From the NCBI GenBank assembly GCA_911728455.2, contig OU452225.1, positions 436,501 through 500,500 of the forward strand: a stretch of DNA of 64,000 nucleotides, written 5' to 3'. Origin of the DNA: Marthasterias glacialis (lineage: Eukaryota > Echinodermata > Asteroidea > Forcipulatida > Asteriidae). A program made the translations under genes and the position numbers. Positions 48,563 through 61,463 of the stretch are shown here, piece by piece; positions within the stretch are counted from its first letter, which is position 1, and every line of letters starts with the position of its first letter. The notes below the pieces were generated by a model, which saw nothing but the letters and a program-made list of their open reading frames with translations, searched no databases and was not told the DNA's origin.

Positions 48563-48717
48563 TAGACCTTTTGCACATGACGTCATTTGAGTAGGGCGCC
48601 CTCGCCTAGAGGTCAATTTGTGCACGGTGCGTACAAATCTGTGCGTTTCCGTTGTTTCATCATCCATCGTTTTACCTCCAAGGATGGTGGCTGGATGACA
48701 TCAATGCATAAGGTCTA
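48563..48717 (+). mobile_element. MITE family B, copy 2 (CRE-bearing ends)
   Basis: The ends tagaccttttgcacatgacg and, inverted, tagaccttatgcattgatg form TIRs of about 24 bp. Each is followed by a cat/gacgtcat or gatgtcat word. It matches 28804-28965 in inverse orientation. About 155 bp, non-coding. Confidence 0.75.
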
Positions 48718-49544
48718 TTCACATAACACCACACAGGCAAGACAAACATTGGTGTACATGTTTCTCATGTTGTGAATCGATTGGCAGAGGGAGATGATTG
48801 GTGGCAGCAGACAGATATTGTGGTCCATTGTTTGTTCTGAACACTTTGTCTCTAAGAACATTGGACTTCCCAGTAGAACAGCTGCTACCTAAAGTCTCAC
48901 CTTCTGTGCAAAACTCAAATAATCGCATCAACTGCCTTTAAATCCTAATGGACACCTTTGCAACACAAAATTAAAGGCAAATTATGATCATCTGTCTGAA
49001 GTCGACGGTTCAGTCTAAAAAAAATAGGATTTGGAACCCTAGTTTTTAGTAAAATAACAAAGATTTACTTTTTATACCAGCAGTTGAGAGAACAGTAACA
49101 AGACAAGTTTTGTTTTATTAAAGACTACAAGCTGTTTACATGTTCTTTTCACAGCAATAATTAAATTGCATAAAGTAAGTATGAACCTTACCTGTATTGT
49201 TGAGATAGTGCTTAAGTCTGTTAAACATGCTAAGCAAAGAAAAGGTGCTTTGTAAAAATGGCTTCAAAACCTCAAAGCCTCGAATCCTATATAGAAAAGG
49301 CTTATCCAGCACAATGATAGGTTACTAGTTATCTCACTAAGGGCAAATTCATTTATTCTGCTTAAGGGCCATATTTCATTTAAGAAGATATAATGATGAA
49401 AATACTGCTTAGTAAATTATTCTACTAAACAAAACATTTAGAGGAAACCAGTCAAAATGATATAAATTTGCAGGGCTTTTTGGATGGCAATCTTATTATT
49501 CAATTAATTGACCATTAAGGTGATCATTATTGACCCGAATCACC

Positions 49545-49829
49545 TGGGCCTAATTTCATAGAGCTGCTTAACGGCCGATTCTTTGCTTACTCTGCGATTT
49601 CCATTTCATAGCGTTGCCAACAGTAAGCACAGGAAAAGGCATGCTAACCTTCCGGTGCTTACTGTAGGAAAATGAGTGACGTAACAATGCAAATCCTTGG
49701 TGAACACGCAAGCTGGCCGCCTAATTTTCGTGCTAACTTGTGAAATACGCTTAAGCTTAAGCAAATTTTTCTGCTATAGTTAGCACGAAAATTTGCTTAC
49801 CATTAAGCAGCGCTATGAAATTGGGCCCA
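49545..49829. mobile_element. MITE family C, copy 2 (gggcccaatttcatag ends)
   Basis: The left end tgggcctaatttcatagagc and the right end's inverse tgggcccaatttcatagcgc are nearly identical, with gctgctta following in both. The interior is made of gcttactg/cgtgctaac words that can pair again. At 285 bp it is the best-preserved copy of this family in the window. Confidence 0.9.
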
Positions 49830-50166
49830 TATGTCATCACAGGATAAATCTTGTTTGCTCTGTTTTTGTAAGTCAGGTTCCCTGTTTGTTACCCTGCATT
49901 GCTCTTTTTAGATGATGTGCGTGTGGTGTAGTTGCGCACAATATCTTTACATGCATTTTGACTGCCAAAATGGCGGACCTTGTGCAAACTATGTAGAAAG
50001 TGTGACATCAGTGTAAGGGGTCAGTGGCTTTCTTTTAGAAACAATCTTGAAAACTGAATATTTTTGTTGTTGATGATAACACTTTTTGATAATGCCTTTC
50101 TTTCACATGAGTGTGGTACAGTTCTATTACAATAATTATAATAAATAAATGAATTTTGTGTACAAC

Positions 50167-52861
50167 AAGATAGCATTTTTGTTGGAATATTTATTCAAGT
50201 TGTTTGTTAATTAACAATCAACAGTAAGTTACTCTCCATGATGACTTGAAGTTTTCTTTGGGGTTTTGTGTAATTTTCAAGCTGAGGTGTCCTATTTTGA
50301 AAAAAAGAAAAGAAAAAAAAGTAATAACTTTTGTGTTCCATTTTGGCTGAAGGTGTCCATTTAAATGGACACTGTGCAAGATAGACCAATATGGATCCAC
50401 GTAACATTAAAACTAAATACTTGTTAGTTGTAACATGAGTTGTAAATTGAAAGATGTAATTTTATGAAAATAAGAGAATTAAGTTAACAATGTTTGAATT
50501 TGAGCAATAATAAATTCAAAAGAATCTTTTGTTGAAAAGGTTAATGATCTGGGCTGTTAACAAATTTCTATGTGTTTTGTGGTTTATTATATTTACGTTC
50601 ATGTTTCCCTCTTTATTTTATTGTAGCCCCTCCCCCCTTCGAGTGGCCTTGTGATTGGCAACCGTAATAAAAAATTTTTTATAAACAAATAATATAAAAA
50701 TGAGAAATAATATATAGAAAAATGTGTAGTTAACCATGACAATTTTAAAAGATGTGAGATTTTGGTATGGAGGAGCGGGGCATTGTGGGTGAAAATAAAA
50801 TCTAAGATGGTGTTTTTTCTGAATTAAACAGTCGGGTTTTTAGTTCGGTTCTTTTCCCAGTTGTGAGTCGCTGTTTGTTTTGTCTAGAGAAAAATATGAA
50901 ACTTTACTTACGTAAGGGGAAAATTTTTTCCTCCAACCAACCCATAGTGTGGAATTTCCTCCAGTATAAACAACTACCTTAATTCTTATTTTTTACCTCC
51001 ATAATTTTCAAGATCGGTGTTTAGCTGTTTAGAAATATTTCCTCACCTGTCACTTAGTAATGCGATGAATGTTTTGGTGGATATTTGTCAATCGGGATTC
51101 TAACTGTCGCCACAATTTTCCCCAACACAATTTCTCTCGCGTAAGAGTGTTTAATTTTAAGCGAGATGTTTAGCAAGGATCCATTGCCCCCCGCCCCGCC
51201 CCAACCCCGTTTGAAGTCGCGACAACCTGCACCACGCTTTCCTTTGAACAACCACCATTAAACTTACATAGCGCCCTCACACGACAAGCTGTGATGTTGT
51301 TTGCCCATGAAGCAACCTGCGGTATGTTTTTCCTTTGATGGAACTGAAACTGAAACAATTAAATGTAAGGAAAATCAAAGAAAACAAGGGAAAGGTTGTC
51401 GCATAATACTGAATTACACACTCACCAACTCACACACGGCTGACTTTTTTTTCGTGCTGTTTACAAAAAAAAAAAAAAAAAAAAAAAAAAATACCTTGTA
51501 CACCCAAGGCATTTCCGGGCAGGTATAAAAGTGATTGGTCATATTAATAAAATATACTGTGAAATTAAACATTAAAATACTTGTATCATATCATCCACCA
51601 AAAAGCAAGAATTTAAAAATTAATCGCTGAACTGTTTACTTTAATTGTTTATTGTCACACATATGAAAATATACAGTGGATGCTCGCATGTCTAAAAACA
51701 TTTAATTACACACAAAACTATACACACTAAAACACACACATACTACAAACCGCTAAGATGTGCCCCGTATTTCTTATTTAAAAAGTAGTCAAAACGATAT
51801 GGTTCAATTTCCATAAAATATGCTTTTATGTTTTCCTCCATTTGCCTGCACGTCTAGGCTCTTGTACTCCTTTGTAAATGTGTCATCAGGATGTGGTTTA
51901 AAACTGGTAATGAGACTCGTATGAAATGGTGCAGTGCTCTCACGTTTATAGTCCGGTACCTTTTTTTTCAAAGACACTGATGCATTTATTTCTGTTTTCC
52001 CAGAAACTAAACCCCAGCTCCGTCTAGTTTCTATTCACTATGGAGGAAAAGGTACCTTGCATGAAAACTTGCATTAAGTTTCGCGCAAAGTTAAAGGGTT
52101 TGCAAGAAGAGATGAATTTCATCTCATTGTCGTCTTCAGTTCTTCAAAGACTCTACAACCATTGTTCTCCTGGTGCTCTTTGTTCCTATTGTTTTCCCAG
52201 TCTCATTGGGGTAGGGTGGTCATGGCAAGCCAAGTCATAAAAGAAGCAACAATATTAAATGTTATTTTTATCCCAACTGATGATTTGCGTGCAGGGGTCG
52301 GCCTGTAACGTTTCGCAATGATTTTACATTATATTTTTGTGTGGGTGGTCACAGTCAATAATTATATTTAAAAAACCCTTTGAACGCTTCAGCCGATATA
52401 CTGACTCCTGAGTGGTGGTTTACATTATGATCAATCACTTCGTGTACGCACGGGATGCAACCACTGATCTCATAATGGAGATCAGTGGATGCACCCCCCC
52501 CCCCTGCACACGACCCACGCTCAAACTTGGAACGGAAACTGACGTCTCATAAATTCGTCCATTATGAAAAAGGGGTAAACTATTTTTTGTGTGTGTTGGG
52601 TTTACACGATTTTTTATTACCAAACCTGCTATCTAAGTGACGGAAATCGAACATGGATTAAATAGTCAAATTAAAGTTTTAAGAAAGAGATAGCAAACTG
52701 TTTAAATATCTTTTTAAATAAGACATTATTTTTATATTTTGATTTGATTAAATGTGATCCTCACCTCAGTGACAAAGTTGACTAGCCCTCTTTTTCAGAA
52801 AGTTTGACACACGTACATCGAGCAGACGATAAACGCCACACTTTACAAATGGACACCGATC
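50167..52861. other. Non-genic sequence between MED26 and the next gene
   Basis: No gene is seen. Features noted: a run of about 27 A at 51465-51491; a 'ccccgccccgcccc' patch at about 51191; a hairpin with an 11-bp perfect stem (ccactgatctc/gagatcagtgg, loop 6) at 52461-52488; and a C-run at 52494-52505 next to it. The last 60 bp are the likely 5'UTR of the next gene. Confidence 0.45.
52461..52488. repeat. 11-bp stem, 6-nt loop hairpin
   Basis: ccactgatctc at 52461-52471 and gagatcagtgg at 52478-52488 are exact inverses. A further tgca on each side nearly extends the stem. The hairpin is followed at once by a run of 12 C. The stem has no downstream T-run, and no RNA gene is inferred. Confidence 0.7.
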
Positions 52862-52943
52862 ATGGCGAAATTCAGAACAATGCACGCTGTATTGACTTAC
52901 TTCCGGGTAGTACTAGTTTTACTTCTTTCGACTTCAGTAAATG
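52862..52943 (+). CDS. Signal-peptide exon of a secreted or membrane protein
   Basis: ATG plus 27 codons and one base to the donor aatg|gtaagt. The peptide MAKFRTMHAVLTYFRVVLVL then LLSTSVN is a typical signal sequence: short basic N-region, hydrophobic core, small residues at the end. The phase-1 donor fits the acceptor of the exon at 61116, giving Gly-Glu-Leu across the junction. An upstream ATG at 52849 opens a short overlapping frame out of phase that ends just past the donor, which could dampen translation. The join over an 8.2-kb intron is inferred from phase and content; other exons may lie between. Confidence 0.65.
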
Positions 52944-55900
52944 GTAAGTAGGGAGTCGAAAATGATTTATTTAATGACATGTTTGTTACGGTCATTATAT
53001 TTGCCAATTATCAAGGTATTTTGGGATGGTTATTGAAGGAGGTAGGTTATGTATTTTTCCCTAAACTAAATCGTTGTTTTGGCACACACGGTCGGTGTTG
53101 CACTTCACTTGAACACACAACTGTCAGTAGTCACTGAACACCCGCCGTTTGGCAATAAAGGTGTGTACAAATAATGGCTTGTATTTTGGATATTTCGTTC
53201 TTCAATGGTTGCATTCTTTTTCCTCCAGATTATTTTCACGGGGTAATAAAACTAAGTATCTGGTAGCTGGAGGGTTCGATGAGATGAGTCTGAACAAGGC
53301 ATCTTTCGTGCGAATATGGTGAATTATCTCCTCTCCTGCTGCCGTGACATTCGCTGAAATGAAAAACACAGAACCTATGCTTGTTCCCTAGCTCTCAAAA
53401 AACACCCTTTTTAGAAATATTTGATCTAAAACGCTCCCCTGTTTTGGGGAAACTATATGTTTTTTCTTTTAAAAATAACCCTTTTTAGGGAACATAAAAA
53501 CCATAATATCTGGTTTCAAGTGAATTTTGATTGACTAGGATGCAACATTCACAAAACTGTCCAAGTGACTGTAAACAATTCAGCCCTGTCTCTGAGTTCT
53601 TTGGAACAATGTGATGTCACTCGTCAGGAGATTCCATGTTTTGATGTGGTATGGATGGGCAGGCATTGGGGCAAAAAAACAACAACACAAATTTAGAAAA
53701 CAAAACAAAATGAATGAAATTACACAAAATTAATAAAAAATACACAAAACTAAATTCAAAATTAATCAAAATTAACCAAAATTAATAAAGTTACACAAAA
53801 ATCCAAGAATGTAAGTGTATTTAAAGGACAACATTAAATATATACTACAGACAAAATATTATTCCCCTCCCCCCTCCCCCGGACAAAAAAAACCTAAAAA
53901 TAAAATACAAAAATAATGAGACATTTAAAAAAAAATGAGTTAAAAAGATCAAAATAAATCAAAAATAACTCACAAGTTAACATTTGCCGCATCATACTTA
54001 TTAATTTATAAATAATTTTGTTTTAAAAATGAAACTTTAATAATACAGTACTGTGTGTGCCATGCATATACTCAAACAAACGACCAGCGCAGAAATAAAT
54101 GAACAACTCAGAAATAAACAAACAACTCGGAAATAAACCAATGGCGGAACATTCCAAGACAGTCCGAGTACCCGCGGTATAGTGTGTTATTTATGAGGAG
54201 CTGTAGTTGGTATTGACTGATTCTGTTATGTCCCTTTCTTTGCCCTTTTGAAATAAACCAATCTTGGCAATGGTTGTCTAGCTTGAAAGACTTGCGTGTC
54301 CCAGTTCATTGTGAAAATCCTGTTTGAAACACTAGATGTTGATGAGAAGTAAATTGTGACATAATGATCTGCTTGATCCAATGAGGCAATAAACCACCAT
54401 TAGAGAGAGCAAATCTCTCACATAGTCATATCAAAGCTGAGCAATTCCTTTTTTTTATTTTTTTTATTCATTCTGTCTGAATTCATTCTTTCATTCATTT
54501 CTGTCTGAAATAATAAACTGTCAAAGGCAAGGAAATAGCTTAAACAAATATAGAAACCCCGCAAATCACGGATGCTTGTTTTGAATTGACTGTTGCAATT
54601 GAAACAGGCCCAATACAAAATCCTTTTCTAAGAATAAACACACAAGACTCGGGGGAAAGTATACAGTGCTGAACACACATCAATGTAAGGGTAACCCACA
54701 ATTAGCCTAATTAACAGTTTTTTGGATCATGATTTATAAACATTTTTTTATAGTTTGGTTGTGCAGTAGCCTATATGGTATGTTTACTGGCAATGAAAAC
54801 TAGTGGATGGAAATTGATTTACTTGTTCAAAGAACAATAATACTTTTCTGTAATAGGGGCCCTACTCCCCACGTTGATGTTTTAAATTAAATTCAGTTGA
54901 ACAGATTTGCTCCCCAATGTTTCCATGCAATCACTAGCTATCCAGATAAACGTAATTGCCAATATAGATCAGTAATAGAAACACAGATCGTCAATGTGCA
55001 GGGTCCAATTTCGAAAAACTGTTTACCGGTAAACACATTTTTGTGCTTACTATAGCAGCTAAGCAAAAGTGTATTTCTTAAATGAATCCAGTAGATTTGA
55101 CAGTAGGTGTGCGAGTTCACAATGATGTTACATTGTTGCATCACTCATCTGCTTACAAGAACGGTGGCAAAATAACTTTCCTTTTGCTTTGCTTACAGTA
55201 AGCAGTGGTTATGAAATAGAAATTCTGCTAATGTGCACTCGGTAAGCGGAAAACATCTGCTTTAAAAGGCTTGATGAAGTTGGTCTCAGGTCTCAGCCTA
55301 CAAAACTAAGAATTTCTATGAACAGTCAGAAGCATAGACTGAGATTTGGAACCGATACTTCAGGCGTTCAAGATTCTTAGACTGCGACCAGGAAAAAGAG
55401 ACAGGTTTTGAGCATACTAGAACAATTTATGTGTGTATTTATATTAGTTGCTTACAAATACCAGACTACCTCATACAAGTGTATGTAATTTAGTGTAAAT
55501 TCTACACAACAATACAAACAACATAAAACATTTATAAATATAAGATGAAGGAGAATTAAACAATCTTAAATAATAACCAACGAGATCTGTGAGATCTCAT
55601 CTCCTTTCTTGTCATGCGACTTTCCATTCTCTACAGAGTCTTCACAAACTCAAGGTCAGAGCTCCCTATTTGTATTTATAACTTTTTTTATGCAATAACA
55701 ATGTTTGAAAGAAGCCTTTGGATATTGACCCTGGAAAATCCTACCAGACTTGATAAATGCAAGCTTGATTTAATATCATTGTTTTGGTAAAAACAAAAAC
55801 ATTCTGTCTATGTTCAATCAGCACATTACCAATTGACAAATCTTTTAGATAGTCACAAGGCAACTACATGTAAACTAGTGCTCCAGCAATCCAAAAGTAG

Positions 55901-56450
55901 GTTGTATTTGTTTGACAGAATGAAAAAACAACATGCATTGTTAAGATAAGCAGTTTAGTCAGCTCAACCATGGATGGCTCAACTCAACAGCAAAGTTGAA
56001 TCAATGTTTTTACAGAGCTGATTAAGATCGATCTCAGGCCACCTTTCCTTCCTGTGGTGTACATAGAATGGCATTGTAATCTCAAGGAGCTGTGGTCATA
56101 GACCAATGCTGACTTCCTCTCAAAACTGTTTTATTGACTGATATCTGTTTCCTTTTTAGCCTGGCTGTTTATTTGGTGTCACCCTCCACTTTCTTTTTAA
56201 ATACGTACATTGGTAGTTGATCTAAAAGTAGGGTAAGCCTTTATCAGGTCTAAGCAGCAGCAGCAGCGTCAGACTTTGAGGGGGGGTGGGGTGGGGACCA
56301 GTGAGGGCAAAGAACATGTTTTTAGGGGAATTTAAATTGACACATCTTTGTGATGACAGTTCTTTTTACTTATTGTGCCTTTCATTGCAGTGGCATAACC
56401 AGACATGTTCATTTTTTCCCAGTTTAAACTATAAAATATGCATTTATTAA
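52944..56450. other. Intron sequence
   Basis: This is a probable intron of the secreted-protein gene. It is AT-rich, with an acaaaatta-type low-complexity patch at 53690-53960. At about 55000-55270 decayed words of MITE family C (ccaatttcga, gcttactatagcagctaagc, gcttacagtaagcag) suggest an old copy. A CAG run and G-run lie at about 56256-56300. Confidence 0.4.
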
Positions 56451-58058
56451 AGGTGCACACCAGCTTCGTTGGGCTATTTGGGCTACAAAATAGGCTAACA
56501 TATGACTTCAAAGGTCTTTCAGGAATGGAGAAGAACGGTTCATAAAAGAAACCATCAAATTTTGCCGTTTTCGAGCATTTTTCAAAAAACGATTTATCAG
56601 AACCAAAAAAGTGGTTCGGATAAATCACGTGATCTTCGGAGTTAGTTTTACTTCCAGCCGTATAAAAGTAAATTACTGAACCAAATTTAAATCCTTTTTT
56701 TTTTTACAATTCATGAGTATTTGACAATAAAGACTTATGTATTTAGATTATTGATACAATTTGTAAATAATGATGAAAAATCGAACGTAATATTCGCATT
56801 CAGAGAGTCCGCGCAACTGAAGCGTGTCTTACGGCGCACCAGCGTGGGAGCTAGCGGAACGTAAACCTTGGGCATATCCGGTACAGCCGGTGCCGTGTAT
56901 CGTGGGGGCAGAGAGACAAACTCCGGGGCAGAACTCCCCAGCTTGCCGGTCGGTCTAGCCGTAAGGGTGGGAGCTTGTCGGAGGGGTAGGGAGCTAGACC
57001 AACAATTAAGTTTTTTTACGAGGGTTTTAGTCTGTACCCCTAGCTATTATCCCCTAACTATTGTAACGTGTTGCCTGCGCTACGCACACGAGCGACGACG
57101 ACGGGGAATGTTTATCCCATACAGCTGATCTATCTACTTCTATGATAGCTGCATAATGTCCACTGCCCCCCAATCGCCACAACAAAAAACCGGTTCGGGT
57201 GGCCGCGGCCGGCCAGTGAAGTCATCTCCCGAAAAACGGGAGAATGCCTTCGCTAAAGCTGCCAGGATTGGCAATCCGTTTGCAGCGAAAGCGGGAGGCT
57301 CGCTTGGCACATGACTGTTATTGGCCAAGCCAATGTGAAAAGATGGTCCAAGATTAGGGACACTACTATTAGTTTTTAGACTGCAGCAAGCTGGTCACGA
57401 TGAGAACATGAAGGATGTGGTCTTTGCCATAATTTTGATAGACAGGTTTGTGTCATAGAACTGTATTGTGAATATGCCTGCGTACATTTTAAATCATGAA
57501 GACTCACATTTTGACAATTATGGTCCATCATGTCTGTGATGTCCACATTATGCCAAGCTTATTCTCTCCCTTTCTACATTTGAACACGGCCTGACAACAC
57601 AGATCAGTCCTGGTCCCAACTGGCATTCGTCCAAGTAATTTTGTACAACATAGGGCCTACTTGCGATATAATGAAGAAACGTTCTCCATTGCAAGTAAGT
57701 TCGTCCAGTTCGTCGTACACAGAATACACTGTCCGTTTATGTCTGTTTTTTTTATTTACACGTGAATTTGTGCTGGATGGATATGAAGTCTGGATCCTCA
57801 TGCCTCGTCATTGTAATAATTCAAACATAAACAGAGCACCAGTCTACTTACAACATTGTGCAACATTGTCATGTAAACTTGACAGTTGCAACGGCTGGAA
57901 AAGCGTATAAGCTGACCTTTAACCGTGTTTTGTTTTTTTCCACATTTTTCGTTAATTACGTGATATTTTGATGATTTTTTTTAAGAACAACCATTTAAAA
58001 ATTATTGTCTGTCATTCCACATCACTAAATTAGGTAAACAGTAAGCCGGTGTGTCCCT
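56451..58058. mobile_element. TTAA-flanked DNA transposon, 1.6 kb
   Basis: The ends aggtgcacaccagcttcgt and, inverted, agggacacaccggcttact, each flanked by TTAA (56447-56450, 58059-58062), define a 1608-bp element. TTAA targets are used by piggyBac and Kolobok elements; the agg(g/t) start fits Kolobok better, but this is inference. The middle is GC-rich (56800-57320), unlike the surroundings, and holds the small frame listed separately. No transposase is recognisable. Confidence 0.75.
57156..57314 (+). CDS. Small hypothetical ORF with AT-hook-like motif inside transposon
   Basis: A 52-codon frame (MSTAPQSPQQKTGSGGRGRP, then VKSSPEKRENAFAKAARIGN, then PFAAKAGGSLGT and stop) contains GRGRP, the core of AT-hook DNA-binding motifs, in a basic, polar context. 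It sits in the GC-rich middle of the TTAA element. It might be a leftover N-terminal exon of a transposase, a captured host exon, or chance in GC-rich sequence. A minus-strand frame overlaps it. I recognise no family. Confidence 0.25.
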   Translation: MSTAPQSPQQKTGSGGRGRPVKSSPEKRENAFAKAARIGNPFAAKAGGSLGT

Positions 58059-58773
58059 TTAACCTATTAATGCAAGTTTGTTCAAAATTTATAGGGGGTT
58101 TAAAAAAAAATAATAATAAATAATAACAAAAAGTGCCTCTAAAAGGGGAGACAAATTTGTGACGCAGACATAAGAACATGCCGTCGGTGTGCAATGATTT
58201 GTACTTAAACGTGTGGGTGGATGTAATACAACTATGCAAACTTGTGTAATTTCATGCTTTTAGTTTCTCTTGATATTTGACTTCTGTTATGGAAAATGCT
58301 GTTAAGGTGTATTGTTACATAGCAACACTACTACAGATGGTGCCAGTCTGCACAGATTCTCATCAGATCCATAGTACTAGTATATGAATTTGGATGGTTG
58401 CAGTGGAAACTAGAGCTAAATGCCATTTAGTCTCAAACATTAAGCCCCCAAAATGTAATGTGAAAAAATACCACTTCATAGGACCTTTAAGTACACCCAT
58501 CAAAGGCTTTCGAAGGGATGCAAAACAAAATAGCAAACAGTAAGGCCTAAACATTTAATTTCTTCAAATTACCTTTTTTAAACTTTAAATTTAAGACTGA
58601 AAAGTTCAGGCATGCAACTTTTCAGCTGATCAGCTTATTTCCTCCTTTTTCTTTCAATATAGAAACTGGTATAAATTTTATTGGGCTTGGTTGTTGGCCA
58701 TTTCCTCTGAACTTTGCATCCACTGAAAAGAATTGGCTATTCATAAAGTTATGAGGACAAAACAGAAGTTTAA

Positions 58774-59158
58774 AGGCAAAGTATACCTTTGGTTTTTGGA
58801 ACCGTACATTTGCCTTAATGCTATAAATTTGTAGATATATACCATAAAACTAACCTGTGTAAATTTCATTTCAAAAGGTGGTAGCGTTTTTGAGATATCG
58901 CCAAAAGTCTGGAGCGGTTGTGTTCACGCCGAAGTATCCGTCATTGGAATACACATTCTGAGAAGCGTTACGGCCATAACACTTCTCAAATTCAAATTTT
59001 AGGGGATAAAAAAATGATATATTTTTCCATAACTGCAGTCCTTTGAAATGAAATGTTTCTCGAAGTGCATTATACTGTCTAGAGCTGCTGTACTTCTTAC
59101 CTAGTTAGTTATTATTGCCATAAATTTTCAGAGTCTTTACCAAACGTATACAGACCCT
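58774..59158. mobile_element. TTAA-flanked MITE with 'aggcaaagtatacc' ends
   Basis: TTAA at 58770-58773 and 59159-59162 flanks a 385-bp element. The left end tttaaaggcaaagtatacct and the inverse of the right end, tttaaagggtctgtatacgt, share tttaaagg, gtatac and tttgg at the same spacing. The interior includes 'tttttgagatatcgcc' and 'cattctgagaagcg' and is non-coding. It appears well preserved. Confidence 0.85.
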
Positions 59159-59347
59159 TTAAACTCTTTTACTTCACTGTTTAATTCAACACAGTTATTT
59201 ATTTATTTGTTTGTACATACAGGGCTTCACATATGTACCAACTGGACCATTGGTCAGACTCTACAGCATTTTTAACACTACACCAGAAACCCCACAAGCC
59301 CTGTAGTCTAATATGTTTTTTTAAACATACTCTTGCAAATTTTTTAA

Positions 59348-59520
59348 TGACTTCCCGCTGGGAATCTTCCAAATTTTCTGTCTAGCCTGACGGGATTGTT
59401 TCCTCGGATTTGCTGGAGTCATTTTTCTTTTGAGAGTACTCCTGGCACAAAAAAACCTTGACTTGTCAAAGCCAAGAGAACAGCGTTTTTGAACTTCCGG
59501 GTTCAAGTGGGTTCCAACCA
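59348..59520 (+). mobile_element. Family D end fragment
   Basis: After TTAA at 59344-59347, tgacttcccgctgggaatct aligns with the starts of the three family D copies in MED26 intron 1. Shared words: 'agcctgacgggatt', 'tttgctggagtcattttt', 'gagagtact', 'ctggcacaaa' and 'acttgtcaaagcc'. Homology fades near 59520 and no right end is found, so this is a truncated copy. Confidence 0.7.
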
Positions 59521-61115
59521 TATTGAATTTTATGTGTGCGAGATTGCTTCTTCGAACGGTTTAGTTTAACATAGTTTATGGCTGTAAACAGTATATTACA
59601 CATGTATTGTTCGTAAAGTAAAATTTATCTATGAATATATGAAAGTAAAATAATTTGGATTGATTGATAGAAACGTTTATTTTATACTGACTCAAATCAT
59701 CATAATACATACATTGTAACAAGATTGTAAAGTAATTAATCAATACAATGCATTAGTTATTAACTGAACATCATGCATTTTAACAAAATCAACAAAGAAA
59801 ACCCGAGAATAAGACTTGACCTCATTTTCCGGTTCGGCCCTACTTGTGAACAATTAAGAATTTTGCCCAACTGACGTTCATGTTATTAAACCTTACATAG
59901 CAGCCTTTCGGCTACCTTGATTCAAATAGATTTAGCATTGTACGTACCAGAAATACAAACTTGTTTTATATAACAAGAACCAGGACTGTACATTATCTTG
60001 ATTCAAAGAGAATATTCAAGCATTCTAGAAACAGCAGTTTTTCTAACGAGTAATTAATATTATATAGGCCTACAACACACACAGATCCTTTTCATTTAAT
60101 TGGTGGAACACGTGTCACATGTCATCCTTTATTTGTCCATGTATTTACTGTCCCTTATTGGACTGTTGTATGGGTAATTGTAGGACGATGAATATTGCAC
60201 ACCCAGCATTTTGCGCTATTATTGCACGTCAAGTTTGCTTGAAGATAAGTTTATTATTAAAGCTTATTGGTGTCTAGATGAAGTCGTCCACGTTGTTTAG
60301 AATTTTATTTTATAGAATTTTCAGAGTGTGGGGTGGATGAGGAACCAGGTCTATTTTGTGTTTAATTGTGAACAAAATTCAAATGTCAAGGATCGATGTA
60401 TGTGTGAGTTAAAACAACTATTGAATGCATTTCGTCTGCACTATCGGGAAACATATAATAATTTGGTGAAATCTGGCTTGGCCATTTTATTTGGTGTGGG
60501 CTCGTGAAATAGAATAGTCCAGATTTCACCTCATGATTATATTTCACTCATATGCATACAATTGTACAATTATACCAGTTTACGACTCAAGGAAAGTCTT
60601 GTTCACCAGCAGCAGCAGTTTGCCAACATTAATAAATTTGTACCAATGCTGTACTCGGTCATTTCAGTAGCATTTATAATTTGGCCAACACATTTGAATT
60701 GAAGACTAAGCCCACAATCTGCTCCAGCAGCAGCAGATTTCCCTTCAGGGATTAATATGCTGTACTTCATTTTGATTCAAAGAGAGAAGGTAGACTTGTC
60801 ACAAACATTGTTTTTTGCCAGTTAAAGGGAAAGTATTAACATCGTATTTTGAAGAGTAGATCCAAACCCAACCCTCTAAATTTTAATAAACACAGCGTCC
60901 AAACGTAGCTAATGTATACAATTTATCCAATATGGTGGTCAAGTTTTAATGAAATGAATTAAGTTTCAAGGAGGTCACTTTGACTTCCCAGAAATGACCT
61001 TTGAACCTTGCGGGGGAAAATGTGAACTGCCACTTTTTTAATCCTACATGTAGGTAAGGCCCTGCTTTACCATACAGTTCTTGACACATTTCCCTTTTCT
61101 TGTTTTCATTTGCAG
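59521..61115. other. Intron sequence
   Basis: AT-rich, with repeated 'cagcagcag' words at about 60608 and 60725. I see no gene or paired ends. Confidence 0.4.
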
Positions 61116-61463
61116 GTGAACTTGTGGATTTCACATGCTTTAATCTTTACCCGGTGCTTGCAAGGTCTGTTAATGAACAATTTATTGGTGGCTATAAAGG
61201 GAATGAGGTAGTAACTGCTGATGTTTCATTTGGACGGACAGTAAGAACTGGCCCTGGTGCATCCAATCTGCCAGAATCATGCTCTTGTGTATATAGTATG
61301 CCATATTCAGCATATACAAGACAGTATATGAATTGTCCAGGTGGCTTCTGCACATGTGATGCTGAAACTACGGATTGTCTTTATAGAATTGGTGCTTTCT
61401 ACTGTGAGATAGACCTTGGGACAAAAACTGAAAGGATAACAACGATAACTCTGAATGAGGATG
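61116..61463 (+). CDS. Cysteine-rich extracellular exon (internal, gene continues beyond window)
   Basis: A strong acceptor (ttgttttcatttgcag) and donor (gatg|gtaagc) bound 348 nt that read 116 codons with no stop. Both boundaries are phase 1, the symmetric pattern usual for extracellular modules. The peptide begins GELVDFTCFNLYPVLARSVN and has cysteines in FTC, SCSC, MNC, GGFCTC, TDC and FYC, most grouped in the second half, with a Tyr-rich stretch (YSMPYSAYTRQY) between. It probably follows the signal-peptide exon at 52.9 kb. I do not recognise the domain. No further convincing exon is seen before the window ends. Confidence 0.75.

Noticed and set aside
56868-57128. An 86-codon plus-strand protein inside the TTAA element
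   Set aside because: The frame exists only because the core is GC-rich; it has repeated Arg/Gly and no domain.
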